DNA of 36,258 nucleotides from Bacteroidia bacterium (GTDB lineage Bacteria; Bacteroidota; Bacteroidia; B-17B0; Aurantibacillaceae): NCBI GenBank assembly GCA_026414605.1, contig JAOAIP010000047.1, positions 1 to 36,258 of the forward strand, read 5' to 3'. Shown piece by piece: positions 7,507 to 15,240 of this stretch (position 1 is its first letter; each line of letters starts with the position of its first letter). The notes under the pieces were generated by a model. It saw only the letters and a program-made list of their open reading frames with translations, ran no database searches and was not told where the DNA came from. The position numbers and the translations under genes were made by a program.

Positions 7507-9195
7507 ATGCAATACTCCAACATTTCCTTTAATTCCTGGAATGATCTACAAAAACATTTTGATGAATTATTAAACCGTTCATTTACTACTTATCAAAATT
7601 ATCTTCAATTTATACTTGACTGGAATACTTTATTAGCCGCCATTTCAGAAGAAGGTGGTTGGCGTTACATCAATATGACCTGCCATACCAATGATGAAGC
7701 ACTCAAACAAAAATACCTACAATTTGTTACCGAAATAGAACCCCACTTGCAAATCGTTCAAAATAAAATCAACAAAAAAACTTACGAAAGTCCTTATTTC
7801 AAAGCACTTCCCGAAGATACTTTTTCTGTATTCAAAAGAAACATAAAAAAAGACATTGAACTATTTAAAGAAGAAAACGTCCCTTTGTTTACTAAAATCC
7901 AAGAACTTCAACAAAAATACGCTGAAATTACAGGACAACAAAGCATTGACTACGAAGGCAAAACACTAACCCTTCAACAAGCCAGTATTTACTTAAAAAA
8001 CAAAAATCGAAACATCCGCAAAGAAGTGTATTACCTCATCAATCAAAGACGAAAACAAGATGAAAACACTTTAAATAATTTACTCAATGAACTCATTCCC
8101 CTTCGCCATCAGGTTGCTTTAAATGCAGGATTTGACAACTTCAGAGATTATATGCATCAAGCATTGGGCAGATACGATTATTCCGTCAATGACTGCAAGC
8201 AGTTTCATCAATCGGTGCAAAAAGCCGTTGTTCCAGTGGTTGAAAAAATTCACCACATTCGCCAACAAAAACTAAAATTAGAAAACGACTACTACCCTTG
8301 GGATACCCAAGTCGATATGTATGGTTTAAGCCCACTAAAACCCTTTGAAACCGAAGAAGAGTTTGTACAAAAAAGCATTCAATGTTTTGAACAAATTGAC
8401 TCGTATTTTGCCGATTGCTTAAAAGAAATGCACCGTCTCAAACGTCTGGATTTGAGTTCTCGCATAGGCAAAGCCCCCGGCGGATATCAATATCCTTTGT
8501 ACAAAAGCGGTGTGCCTTTTATCTTTATGAATGCCGTGGGCTTGCACCGCGATCTTGTTACACTAATGCACGAAACAGGACACGCCGTACATTTCTTCTT
8601 AGACAATCCATATCCTGTGCTGGATTTCAAAAGCCCACCCAGCGAAGTAGCAGAATTAGCCAGTATGAGTATGGAACTCATTACAATGGAACATTGGGAT
8701 GTGTTTTTCAACAACCCCAACGACCTAATGCGTGCCCGACAACAACAATTAGAAAGCGTTATAGAAGCACTCCCTTGGATTGCTGCCATCGATCAATTTC
8801 AACACTTGATCTACGAACACCCAAATCACAGCATTGAAGAAAGATACGAGTTTTGGTTATCTACCATCCAAAAATTTTCCCCCAAAAACATTATCCACAA
8901 AGGATTAGAAGAGTTCTTGAAAATTCGCTGGCAAGCCCAACTCCACATTTACGAAGTTCCATTTTATTACATTGAATACGGCTTTGCACAATTAGGTGCT
9001 ATTGCTATTTGGAAAAACTACAAAGACAATCCCACAGCCACTATTAATGCTTACAAAACAGCACTATCCCTTGGAAATACTCGCCCCATCCCCGAAATCT
9101 ACAAAGCCGCAGGCATCTCCTTTGATTTTTCCGAAAATTACATCCAATCACTCATTGACTTTGTTTGGACAGAATACGAAAAGTGTTTGATTTAA
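7507..9195 (+). CDS. M3 family oligoendopeptidase (zinc metallopeptidase)
   Basis: A 562-residue cytoplasmic peptidase of the PepF/thimet oligopeptidase type, which cleaves short peptides. The zinc motif H355-ETG-H359 lies in TLMHETGHAVHFF, and the third ligand is expected in SEVAELASMSME (Glu380 or Glu383). The family-typical stretch PLYKSGVPFIFMNAVGLHRD precedes it, and IYEVPFYYIEYGFAQLGA follows it, forming the substrate-cleft end. There is no signal peptide. Length fits the M3B subgroup. No TAnnTTTG box stands in front of the ATG. Confidence 0.93.
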   Translation: MQYSNISFNSWNDLQKHFDELLNRSFTTYQNYLQFILDWNTLLAAISEEGGWRYINMTCHTNDEALKQKYLQFVTEIEPHLQIVQNKINKKTYESPYFKALPEDTFSVFKRNIKKDIELFKEENVPLFTKIQELQQKYAEITGQQSIDYEGKTLTLQQASIYLKNKNRNIRKEVYYLINQRRKQDENTLNNLLNELIPLRHQVALNAGFDNFRDYMHQALGRYDYSVNDCKQFHQSVQKAVVPVVEKIHHIRQQKLKLENDYYPWDTQVDMYGLSPLKPFETEEEFVQKSIQCFEQIDSYFADCLKEMHRLKRLDLSSRIGKAPGGYQYPLYKSGVPFIFMNAVGLHRDLVTLMHETGHAVHFFLDNPYPVLDFKSPPSEVAELASMSMELITMEHWDVFFNNPNDLMRARQQQLESVIEALPWIAAIDQFQHLIYEHPNHSIEERYEFWLSTIQKFSPKNIIHKGLEEFLKIRWQAQLHIYEVPFYYIEYGFAQLGAIAIWKNYKDNPTATINAYKTALSLGNTRPIPEIYKAAGISFDFSENYIQSLIDFVWTEYEKCLI

Positions 9196-9213
9196 TATAA
9201 TTATTTTTATTAT

Positions 9214-9430
9214 TAGGGCGTGCCCCTCGCCCACCACAAGCAAGCAATTTCAAAAGAATAAATAAATTCAAACAAAATTTAAAACGACACAAAATGTCAT
9301 TGAAATATTTCGCACGGTTGTGGTGGGCTCGGGTCGGGCTGCTACGGGCTTCGCTATCGCTTCGGTAATCCCCTCGTCGCTTCGCTCCTCGGGGCAGTAC
9401 CGGCTTCGCCGCCCTCCGCATCCCTCACGC
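9214..9430. repeat. GC-rich structured interspersed repeat
   Basis: This non-coding block is strikingly GC-rich against AT-rich surroundings. It begins GGGCGTGCCC, carries a perfect 11-bp inverted repeat GCCCACCACAA (9229-9239) / TTGTGGTGGGC (9318-9328) enclosing an AT-rich 78-nt insert, then runs through tandem CTTCG/GCTTCG steps and CTCGGGGC, ending near CCGCATCCCTCACGC. I recall GC-rich blocks with the same opening and closing words in other Bacteroidota intergenic regions, but cannot verify this here. Open frames across it in both directions are by-products of composition. Confidence 0.65.
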
Positions 9431-9431
9431 A

Positions 9432-9545
9432 ACTCACCCCCATCCCCTCTCTTTTTGAAAAAGAGAGGGGCGATACGAAAACGTCTTTTTACTATTGTTC
9501 CCCCTCTCTAATTCAATTAGAAAGTGGGAATAAAAGGGGGTGAGT
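9432..9545. repeat. Nested inverted-repeat (MITE-like) element
   Basis: Outer arms ACTCACCCCC (9432-9441) and GGGGGTGAGT (9536-9545) are perfect 10-bp inverted repeats. Inside them lie two hairpins: 9444-9470, CCCCTCTCTTTTT / AAAAAGAGAGGGG with a single-base loop, and 9499-9530, centred on CTAATTCAATTAG. Together they would form a three-way junction. No coding capacity. Confidence 0.7.
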
Positions 9546-9725
9546 AAAATCTCCGCATCCCCAAAATTAGTTAAAAGTGAAAAGTATTAAAACGCTATAT
9601 CATTATATTGAAAAATATTTCCTTTTACTCTTTTACTTTCAAACTTTCTACTTTCCACTTTGTACTAATGTGTTCTTTGTGGTAAAAATATAACCTGAAA
9701 AATAACTAACTTTTCCACACAAACT

Positions 9726-10838
9726 ATGTCCGAAAAAATACACCTATTAGCCCTTAGTAAAATAAAAAACGTAGGAAGCGTCATTGCTCGCAATTTATTG
9801 GCTTATTTTGGCAGTGCTGAAAATGTTTTTAAAGCCAAAAAACAAAGTTTAATGAAAGTTCCTAATGTTGGCGAACTCATAGCAGAAGAAATTATCAAAG
9901 GCCGTGATACTGCTTTAAAAATAGCCGAAGAAGAAATCACTCGTGCAGAAAAACTTCAAATCTCACTTTGCTTTTTCACAGACGAAAATTATCCAACACG
10001 ATTGAAATTATTAAACGATAGCCCATTAGTATTTTATTACAAAGGTCAGCCCGTATGGAATGCAGAAAGAACTATTGCCATTGTAGGCACAAGAAAACCT
10101 ACTAATTACGGACGAGATCTCGTTATTAAGTTTATTCAAGATATTCAAAGCACCAATGCCGTTATAGTGAGTGGATTGGCTTATGGCATAGATGGTATTG
10201 CTCATCAAGAAGCACTCAAAAACAATTTGAAAACCATTGCTGTTCTTGGCAATGGGCTGCCCGATATTTATCCAGCATCTCATACACAATTAGCCAAAGA
10301 AATCATTCAAGAAGGGGCTGTGATATCTGAATATCCACTTTTTACTGCCCCTGATGCCCCTAACTTTCCTAAAAGAAACCGCATCGTTGCAGGACTTTCT
10401 GACGCTGTGATTGTGGTAGAAAGCAAAGTAGAAGGTGGAAGTATAATTACCGCCAGTATTGCTAATAGTTACAACAAAGACGTATTTGCTTTTCCCGGAA
10501 GAACCAATGATTTGTATAGCAGTGGTTGTAATGCGTTGATCAAACTACAAAAAGCCCAACTGATTGAAAATGCGGATGACTTTTTATACTTTATGAATTG
10601 GTCAGCAGAAAAATATTCAACCTCCGCCTCAAATTCTACTTTGAGTTTACCCATTCATTTGAGCAAAGAACAAGAATTGGTATTAAATTTATTACGAGAA
10701 AAAAATAAATTGCATATAGATGAGTTAAGTTATTACGCACAATTATCAAGTAGTCAACTATCTATGATTCTTTTAGAAATGGAAATGAATAATTGGATTC
10801 GTTCATTACCAGGCAGAATGTATGAGGCCTGTGTTTAA
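9726..10838 (+). CDS. dprA: DNA-processing protein DprA/Smf
   Basis: A 370-residue DprA, which in naturally transformable bacteria binds incoming single-stranded DNA and loads RecA. N-terminal ~65 residues hold a helix-hairpin-helix-like segment (IKNVGSVIARNLLAYFG, VPNVGELIAEEI). The Rossmann core has IVGTRKPTNYGRDL near residue 118, the signature VSGLAYGIDGIAHQEAL near 152, PKRNRIVAGLSDAVIVVE near 218 and GSIITASIANSYNKDVFAFPG after it. The C-terminal ~70 residues (HLSKEQELVLNLL...) form the DprA winged helix. Length is normal. The gene converges on aroK with 3 nt between stop codons. Confidence 0.96.
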   Translation: MSEKIHLLALSKIKNVGSVIARNLLAYFGSAENVFKAKKQSLMKVPNVGELIAEEIIKGRDTALKIAEEEITRAEKLQISLCFFTDENYPTRLKLLNDSPLVFYYKGQPVWNAERTIAIVGTRKPTNYGRDLVIKFIQDIQSTNAVIVSGLAYGIDGIAHQEALKNNLKTIAVLGNGLPDIYPASHTQLAKEIIQEGAVISEYPLFTAPDAPNFPKRNRIVAGLSDAVIVVESKVEGGSIITASIANSYNKDVFAFPGRTNDLYSSGCNALIKLQKAQLIENADDFLYFMNWSAEKYSTSASNSTLSLPIHLSKEQELVLNLLREKNKLHIDELSYYAQLSSSQLSMILLEMEMNNWIRSLPGRMYEACV

Positions 10839-10841
10839 TGT

Positions 10842-11321
10842 TTAATAAATAACTTCTTTTACAATAATATCGGCTTGTAGATAAAATTTGTTTCTTTCCG
10901 AAAGTTTTTGATCAATGAATTTTTTTAATTCTTCTTGAGTAGAAAAATTTTTGATGAGTGGACGTTTTTCTTTTTCATTCCAAAGTCGTTGAATGAGTAT
11001 ATCCACAGGGGGCATTAATGCTATTAACCAAGAATGTTGTAAAACAATTTGAAGATTATTATTAAAACAAATAGTTCCGCCACCCAATGCAATAATGTAT
11101 TGTTCTGAAAGATTTAAAATTTCTTTAAGATATTTTGTTTCTATTTCCCTAAAATAAGATTCACCTTTGTTTTCAAATATACTTGCAATGCTTGATTTTT
11201 CTTTATGTTCAATATATTCATCTAAATCAACAAAAGGGATATTCGTTTTTTGAGAAAGATAGTGAGCATACGTTGTCTTACCACTTCCCATAAAGCCCGT
11301 TATAGCCAAGTGTTTTTTCAT
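10842..11321 (-). CDS. aroK: Shikimate kinase
   Basis: A 159-residue kinase that phosphorylates shikimate at the 3-hydroxyl in aromatic amino-acid synthesis. Walker A is GFMGSGKT (9-16). Shikimate-binding residues are visible as Asp34 in FVDLDEYIE, Arg58 in YFREIE and the GGG at 80-82 in IIALGGGTI. The lid arginine lies in EKRPLI. I chose ATG 11321; a TTG two codons upstream is less likely. The stop is 3 nt from the stop of dprA. The tandem ddl gene ends 15 nt upstream on the same strand, so the two are probably one transcript. Confidence 0.95.
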   Translation of the reverse strand: MKKHLAITGFMGSGKTTYAHYLSQKTNIPFVDLDEYIEHKEKSSIASIFENKGESYFREIETKYLKEILNLSEQYIIALGGGTICFNNNLQIVLQHSWLIALMPPVDILIQRLWNEKEKRPLIKNFSTQEELKKFIDQKLSERNKFYLQADIIVKEVIY

Positions 11322-11336
11322 CTTCAAAAAAATGAT

Positions 11337-14033
11337 TTACACAGATGATAGTTTTTTCTTCTTCATTCCCTGCGTTAAAATAGCATCTATAAATTCATAC
11401 GGCTTATAGTGATTAATAGCGGCCTGATGATAAATACAAGTGGCAGGGGTCATTCCTGGCAAGGAATTCACTTCAATGATAATCACTTCTACCTTGTCAG
11501 CATCATAAATTCTTACAAATGCATCTATCCGACAATATCCTTCTGCATTCAGTATTTCTGCGGTTTTTCGCAATTGTTCTTTGACATAATTGGAAATTTT
11601 CTTTTGTTCTTCTGGATTTTTTGAAAATCTTGCAGGTGTTATATTTTGTCCTTCGCCGGCTAAAAACTTTTCTTCTAAACTCAATACATCGCCTTCTACT
11701 AACGCTTCCGATGGCTCAAAAACTTCGTATTCTTTTTCTCCTTTATCATTGTATTTAATCAACATTCCGCCTGTAATCTCCAAGAACCGCCTTGCTCCAT
11801 TGCTTTGGACAAGTTCTTCTATTAAAAAATCTTTTTTCATCGGTATTTCTTCATTGGGCTTAATATTCAATAATCGTGCTGCTTCTGTTGGTAATTCTTC
11901 TTTTTCTCTAAATATCAATTGTGCATACGCATCCAGTTCTTGTTCGTTTTTTATTTTTTTTACAGCACTACTACATCCATCATCACTGGGCTTTGCAATG
12001 AGTGGATAATGAATCTCATCACGAATAATTGTTTTAAGATGATGCTGAAATTTTTTCCAATCTTCTTTGGTAATCAACAAATGTTCTGCCACTAATATGC
12101 CGTGCTTTTTCAAAATTTCATTCGTAAGATATTTATTGATCGTAGTAGAAGAACTTTGAACATCTGAACCATTGTAAGGGATTTGATATTGATTCAAATA
12201 TCTTTGTAGTGATCCATCTTCACCAGGTCTTCCGTGCAAGGCAATGAACACAACATCTGCCATTGATTTTAATTCTTCAAAGCCAATTTTTTTAGGGGCA
12301 TTTAAATTTTTTGTTTGACCAAACTTTTCTGTAATGTAAGATGCTTCTTGAATAATTTTTTGAATAATAGGATGCACTTGATAATGTAAAATTTTATCAC
12401 GTATGTCATCTGCATTGTCTTTTAACATCAAACGAATGGGAATAGTGTATAACTCAAATCCTGCATCATTGTTGGCTTTTGCAACAAACACGGGAAAGGG
12501 TTGATATTTTTCAGACGAAGATAATTTTTCATATACATTTCTACCGCTTTCAACAGAAATATGTCGCTCAGTGGAATATCCCCCCATCAATACTGCAGTT
12601 CTTAATTTTTTTTGAGAGGTGGTTGTTTGTTTTTCTTTTAAGTAATTGTTTAATTTTAAAATGACATCTTGATATGCATTGAGTTGCAAGGATTGTTGTT
12701 GTCTTTTTTTGAGTGAAATAAAAATAATGTAAGTTAAAAATTCTGAAGGATTTAGTCCAATTTCTGCGGCTTGATGAAAGAAAAATGACGATGGCATCAT
12801 TCCAGATGTAGTGTTAGGATCATTCAAAAATATCTTTCCTTCTTTTGTAATAAAACCATCTATGCGAGCATACACATCAAAATGAAAAATCTTATACATT
12901 CTTTCTGCTTCTTCACGAATGGCTTGTATCTGATGTTCGGGCAAATCAATGGGTGTAACCTTTCTACTTAATCCAGGAAGATATTTGCTTTTATAATCAA
13001 ACACCACATCTTTTTTAATAATTTCTGTAGGTGGCAATGCAATAGGGCGTCCTTGTTCGTCTTCTATTACTATACAACTAAATTCTTTTCCATCAATAAA
13101 TTCTTCAACAATCACTTCATTTTCTGTATCAATTGACTCAATATCTGCATAAGGTTGTTGTAATAAATAATTATCAAGATACGAAATTAACTCTGCAGGA
13201 TCATAAATAATATCTTGATTAATCAAAGCAGGAAGACCAATGTTTTCACGAATATCCGAAAATGTTTTTGCCCATTGTGTTTTTTCTAACTCAGACATTT
13301 TTTTCCATTCTTCACGATTCATTCTGTATACAAAAAATGCTTTGCGAAGGGCTTTTTCTAATGCCTTTTTATCATCTGTTTTTAAACTGCTTACACCTAT
13401 TGAAGAACCTTGATTAGCGGGCTTTACAACTAATGGAAATCCTACTTGTGTTTTTATTTTTTGATAAAGAGAATCAATATCCGTGTTTTTCCATTCTGAA
13501 CGAGTAATACTTATAAACTTTGGAACATTAAATTGAAATGCCGACATCATTTCTTTTTGCAACGCTTTATTCATTCCAAATGCTGAAGGGAAAATACCAG
13601 ATCCAGAATAAGGAATTTTTAAAAACTCTAAAAGTCCCTGAATTCTGCCGTCTTCTCCATTACTTCCGTGCAAGCACAAAAACGCAAAATCAACATAATT
13701 TGAAAGATGTTCTACTTCTAATTTTTTTCCAACTGCTTGAATAATTTTGTTGTATTCTTCATCAGAGAGTTTGCCAAGATTTTCAATGTAATATTGGAAG
13801 TCAAACGATTTATTTTGAATAGCAAATACAGGGGGATAAAAATCACGAATGGTGCCTTTGTAAATATATTGCCAATCCAATAAAATAAAACGATGCTGAC
13901 TGTCAATAAAAATTGGTACCGCTTCAAATATGGATTTATCTAAATTATCATAAACTGTTCTTCCACCTGCAAAAGACACTTCTCTTTCTCTTGAAGATCC
14001 TCCAAATAAAATACCTACTTTTATTTTTTTCAT
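11337..14033 (-). CDS. Tandem-fused D-alanine--D-alanine ligase (two ATP-grasp ligase units)
   Basis: An 898-residue protein made of two complete Ddl-like units; ordinary Ddl is about 300-370 residues. Unit 1 (about 1-440) has GGSSREREVS (11-20), HGSNGEDG (122-129), VVKPANQGSSIGV (202-214), EEFIDGKEF (310-318), LPPTEI, the omega-loop-like DYKSKYLPG (346-354), RID (390-392) and NDPNTTSGM (404-412). Unit 2 (about 477-898) has GGYSTERHIS (484-493), HGRPGEDG (600-607), AKPSDDGCSSAV (680-691), RID (835-837) and EVNSLPGM (854-861), but no recognisable DYxxKY loop. D-Ala-D-Ala for peptidoglycan is the expected product of at least one unit. ATG 14033 is preferred over TTG 14060 because a near-consensus -7 box overlaps that TTG. 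Co-transcribed with aroK. Confidence 0.9.
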   Translation of the reverse strand: MKKIKVGILFGGSSREREVSFAGGRTVYDNLDKSIFEAVPIFIDSQHRFILLDWQYIYKGTIRDFYPPVFAIQNKSFDFQYYIENLGKLSDEEYNKIIQAVGKKLEVEHLSNYVDFAFLCLHGSNGEDGRIQGLLEFLKIPYSGSGIFPSAFGMNKALQKEMMSAFQFNVPKFISITRSEWKNTDIDSLYQKIKTQVGFPLVVKPANQGSSIGVSSLKTDDKKALEKALRKAFFVYRMNREEWKKMSELEKTQWAKTFSDIRENIGLPALINQDIIYDPAELISYLDNYLLQQPYADIESIDTENEVIVEEFIDGKEFSCIVIEDEQGRPIALPPTEIIKKDVVFDYKSKYLPGLSRKVTPIDLPEHQIQAIREEAERMYKIFHFDVYARIDGFITKEGKIFLNDPNTTSGMMPSSFFFHQAAEIGLNPSEFLTYIIFISLKKRQQQSLQLNAYQDVILKLNNYLKEKQTTTSQKKLRTAVLMGGYSTERHISVESGRNVYEKLSSSEKYQPFPVFVAKANNDAGFELYTIPIRLMLKDNADDIRDKILHYQVHPIIQKIIQEASYITEKFGQTKNLNAPKKIGFEELKSMADVVFIALHGRPGEDGSLQRYLNQYQIPYNGSDVQSSSTTINKYLTNEILKKHGILVAEHLLITKEDWKKFQHHLKTIIRDEIHYPLIAKPSDDGCSSAVKKIKNEQELDAYAQLIFREKEELPTEAARLLNIKPNEEIPMKKDFLIEELVQSNGARRFLEITGGMLIKYNDKGEKEYEVFEPSEALVEGDVLSLEEKFLAGEGQNITPARFSKNPEEQKKISNYVKEQLRKTAEILNAEGYCRIDAFVRIYDADKVEVIIIEVNSLPGMTPATCIYHQAAINHYKPYEFIDAILTQGMKKKKLSSV

Positions 14034-14057
14034 AAACTGAAGATTATTTACAAGTTG

Positions 14058-14065
14058 CAAATTTG
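14058..14065 (-). promoter_or_regulatory. Promoter -7 box of the ddl fusion (weak)
   Basis: Minus strand CAAATTTG differs from TAnnTTTG at one base and is 25 nt upstream of ATG 14033. It overlaps the alternative TTG at 14060 and so argues for the ATG start. Confidence 0.4.
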
Positions 14066-14161
14066 CGAGATATTCTACTTATTTATGATAAAAAAAACTA
14101 ACAATGTTTTTTGGATAATTTTTTGAGAAAAAGAATTTACATTAAAACTCTATAAAATATG

Positions 14162-14169
14162 TATTATTG
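14162..14169 (+). promoter_or_regulatory. Promoter -7 box of trpS, possibly leaderless mRNA
   Basis: TATTATTG matches TAnnTTTG at all but one base and is followed by CGGGCT, then the ATG at 14176. The usual distance from this box to +1 would put the transcription start at or within a base or two of the ATG. Confidence 0.45.
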
Positions 14170-14175
14170 CGGGCT

Positions 14176-15150
14176 ATGGCAAGGATTTTAACAGGCATAC
14201 AAAGCACTAACATTCCCCATTTAGGAAATATATTAGGTGCTATTCTTCCAGCAATAGAATTAAGTCAAGATCCTAATAACGAATCGTTTTATTTTATTGC
14301 TGATTTGCATTCGCTCACAAGTATTAAAAATGCTGACTTTATTAAACAAAGCACCTATGCTGTGGCGGCTACTTGGATTGCTTTTGGTTTGGATTATCAC
14401 AAACATTATTTTTATAGACAAAGCCGTGTGTCCGAAGTATGCGAATTAACTTGGTATTTGAATTGTTTTACACCTTTTCCAATGCTTACCAATGCTCATT
14501 CTTTCAAAGACAAAAGCAATCGCTTGAGTGATGTCAATGCGGGATTATTTACATATCCTGTATTAATGGCAGCGGATATTTTATTGTATGATGCAGAAAT
14601 TGTACCTGTTGGAAAAGATCAAATTCAACACCTTGAAATAACTCGTGATATTGCTTCTGCTTTTAATAGAATAACTGGCAAAGAGATATTTGTTTTACCA
14701 CAAGCAAAAATTAAAGAAGAAGTAATGATAGTGCCTGGTATTGATGGACAAAAGATGAGTAAGTCATACAATAATTTCATCAACATCTTTTTACCAGAAA
14801 AGGAATTGAAAAAAGTAGTAATGTCTATTGTAACCGATAGCACACCTTTAGAAGCCCCCAAAAATCCTGATAACTGCAATGTATTTAAATTGTATAAACT
14901 TTTAGCCCCCCAAGAAGAGGTTGAAAAAATGAGAGAAAATTATTTGAAAGGGGGATATGGTTATGGACACGCAAAGACCGCATTATTTGAGTTAATCTTG
15001 GATAAATTCAAAGCACAAAGACAAACCTATAATGCACTAATGAATAACATAAATCAATTAGAGCAAATACTTCAAGTAGGTGAAGCCAAAGCCCAAAAAA
15101 TAGCACAAGAAAAACTCCAACAAGTGCGTGAAGCATTAGGGTATCGTTGA
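14176..15150 (+). CDS. trpS: Tryptophanyl-tRNA synthetase
   Basis: A 324-residue class I synthetase that charges tRNA-Trp. The N-terminus MARILTGIQSTNIPHLGNIL contains the HIGH-equivalent PHLG (14-17). AADILLYDAEIVPVGKDQIQHLEITRDIA is the conserved Trp/dimer segment, and KMSKS is at 193-197. Length is normal. ATG 14176 was chosen; a TTG at 14167 lies inside the promoter box. The last 16 codons and the stop are repeated almost exactly at 19961-20010, beyond a three-gene insert, so the 3' end looks like an integration or duplication point. Confidence 0.97.
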   Translation: MARILTGIQSTNIPHLGNILGAILPAIELSQDPNNESFYFIADLHSLTSIKNADFIKQSTYAVAATWIAFGLDYHKHYFYRQSRVSEVCELTWYLNCFTPFPMLTNAHSFKDKSNRLSDVNAGLFTYPVLMAADILLYDAEIVPVGKDQIQHLEITRDIASAFNRITGKEIFVLPQAKIKEEVMIVPGIDGQKMSKSYNNFINIFLPEKELKKVVMSIVTDSTPLEAPKNPDNCNVFKLYKLLAPQEEVEKMRENYLKGGYGYGHAKTALFELILDKFKAQRQTYNALMNNINQLEQILQVGEAKAQKIAQEKLQQVREALGYR

Positions 15151-15160
15151 TTGGGTTTCG
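15101..15160. repeat. Direct repeat, left copy (trpS 3' end)
   Basis: This 60-bp block matches 19961-20020 at 58 of 60 positions (differences at 15103 and 15134). It covers the last 50 nt of trpS including TGA plus 10 nt downstream. Weaker similarity continues about 30 nt further (CATCCCTATTTTCT against CTCCCTACTTCT). Confidence 0.93.
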
Positions 15161-15163
15161 CTA

Positions 15164-15200
15164 TTAATTTTTTACATCCCTATTTTCTGTAAAAAATTAA
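15164..15200. terminator. AT-rich hairpin between convergent trpS and the GH16-like gene
   Basis: Perfect 12-bp inverted repeat TTAATTTTTTAC (15164-15175) / GTAAAAAATTAA (15189-15200) with a 13-nt loop, placed between two convergent stop codons. No separate T-tract follows, so a bidirectional terminator role is inferred from position. Confidence 0.5.
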
Positions 15201-15240
15201 CTGCTGTTTAATAGAGTAAAAGGTGATTACTTTTTCTTGA

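Noticed and set aside
8415-8837. 140-codon plus-strand frame inside the M3 peptidase gene
   Set aside because: Entirely within a well-supported gene with intact zinc motif, and its translation is Arg/Ser-rich shadow sequence.
9152-9511. Open frames of 63-89 codons on both strands
   Set aside because: They lie across the GC-rich repeat and the hairpin element, have Arg/Ser/Ala-biased repeat-like translations, and have no promoter.
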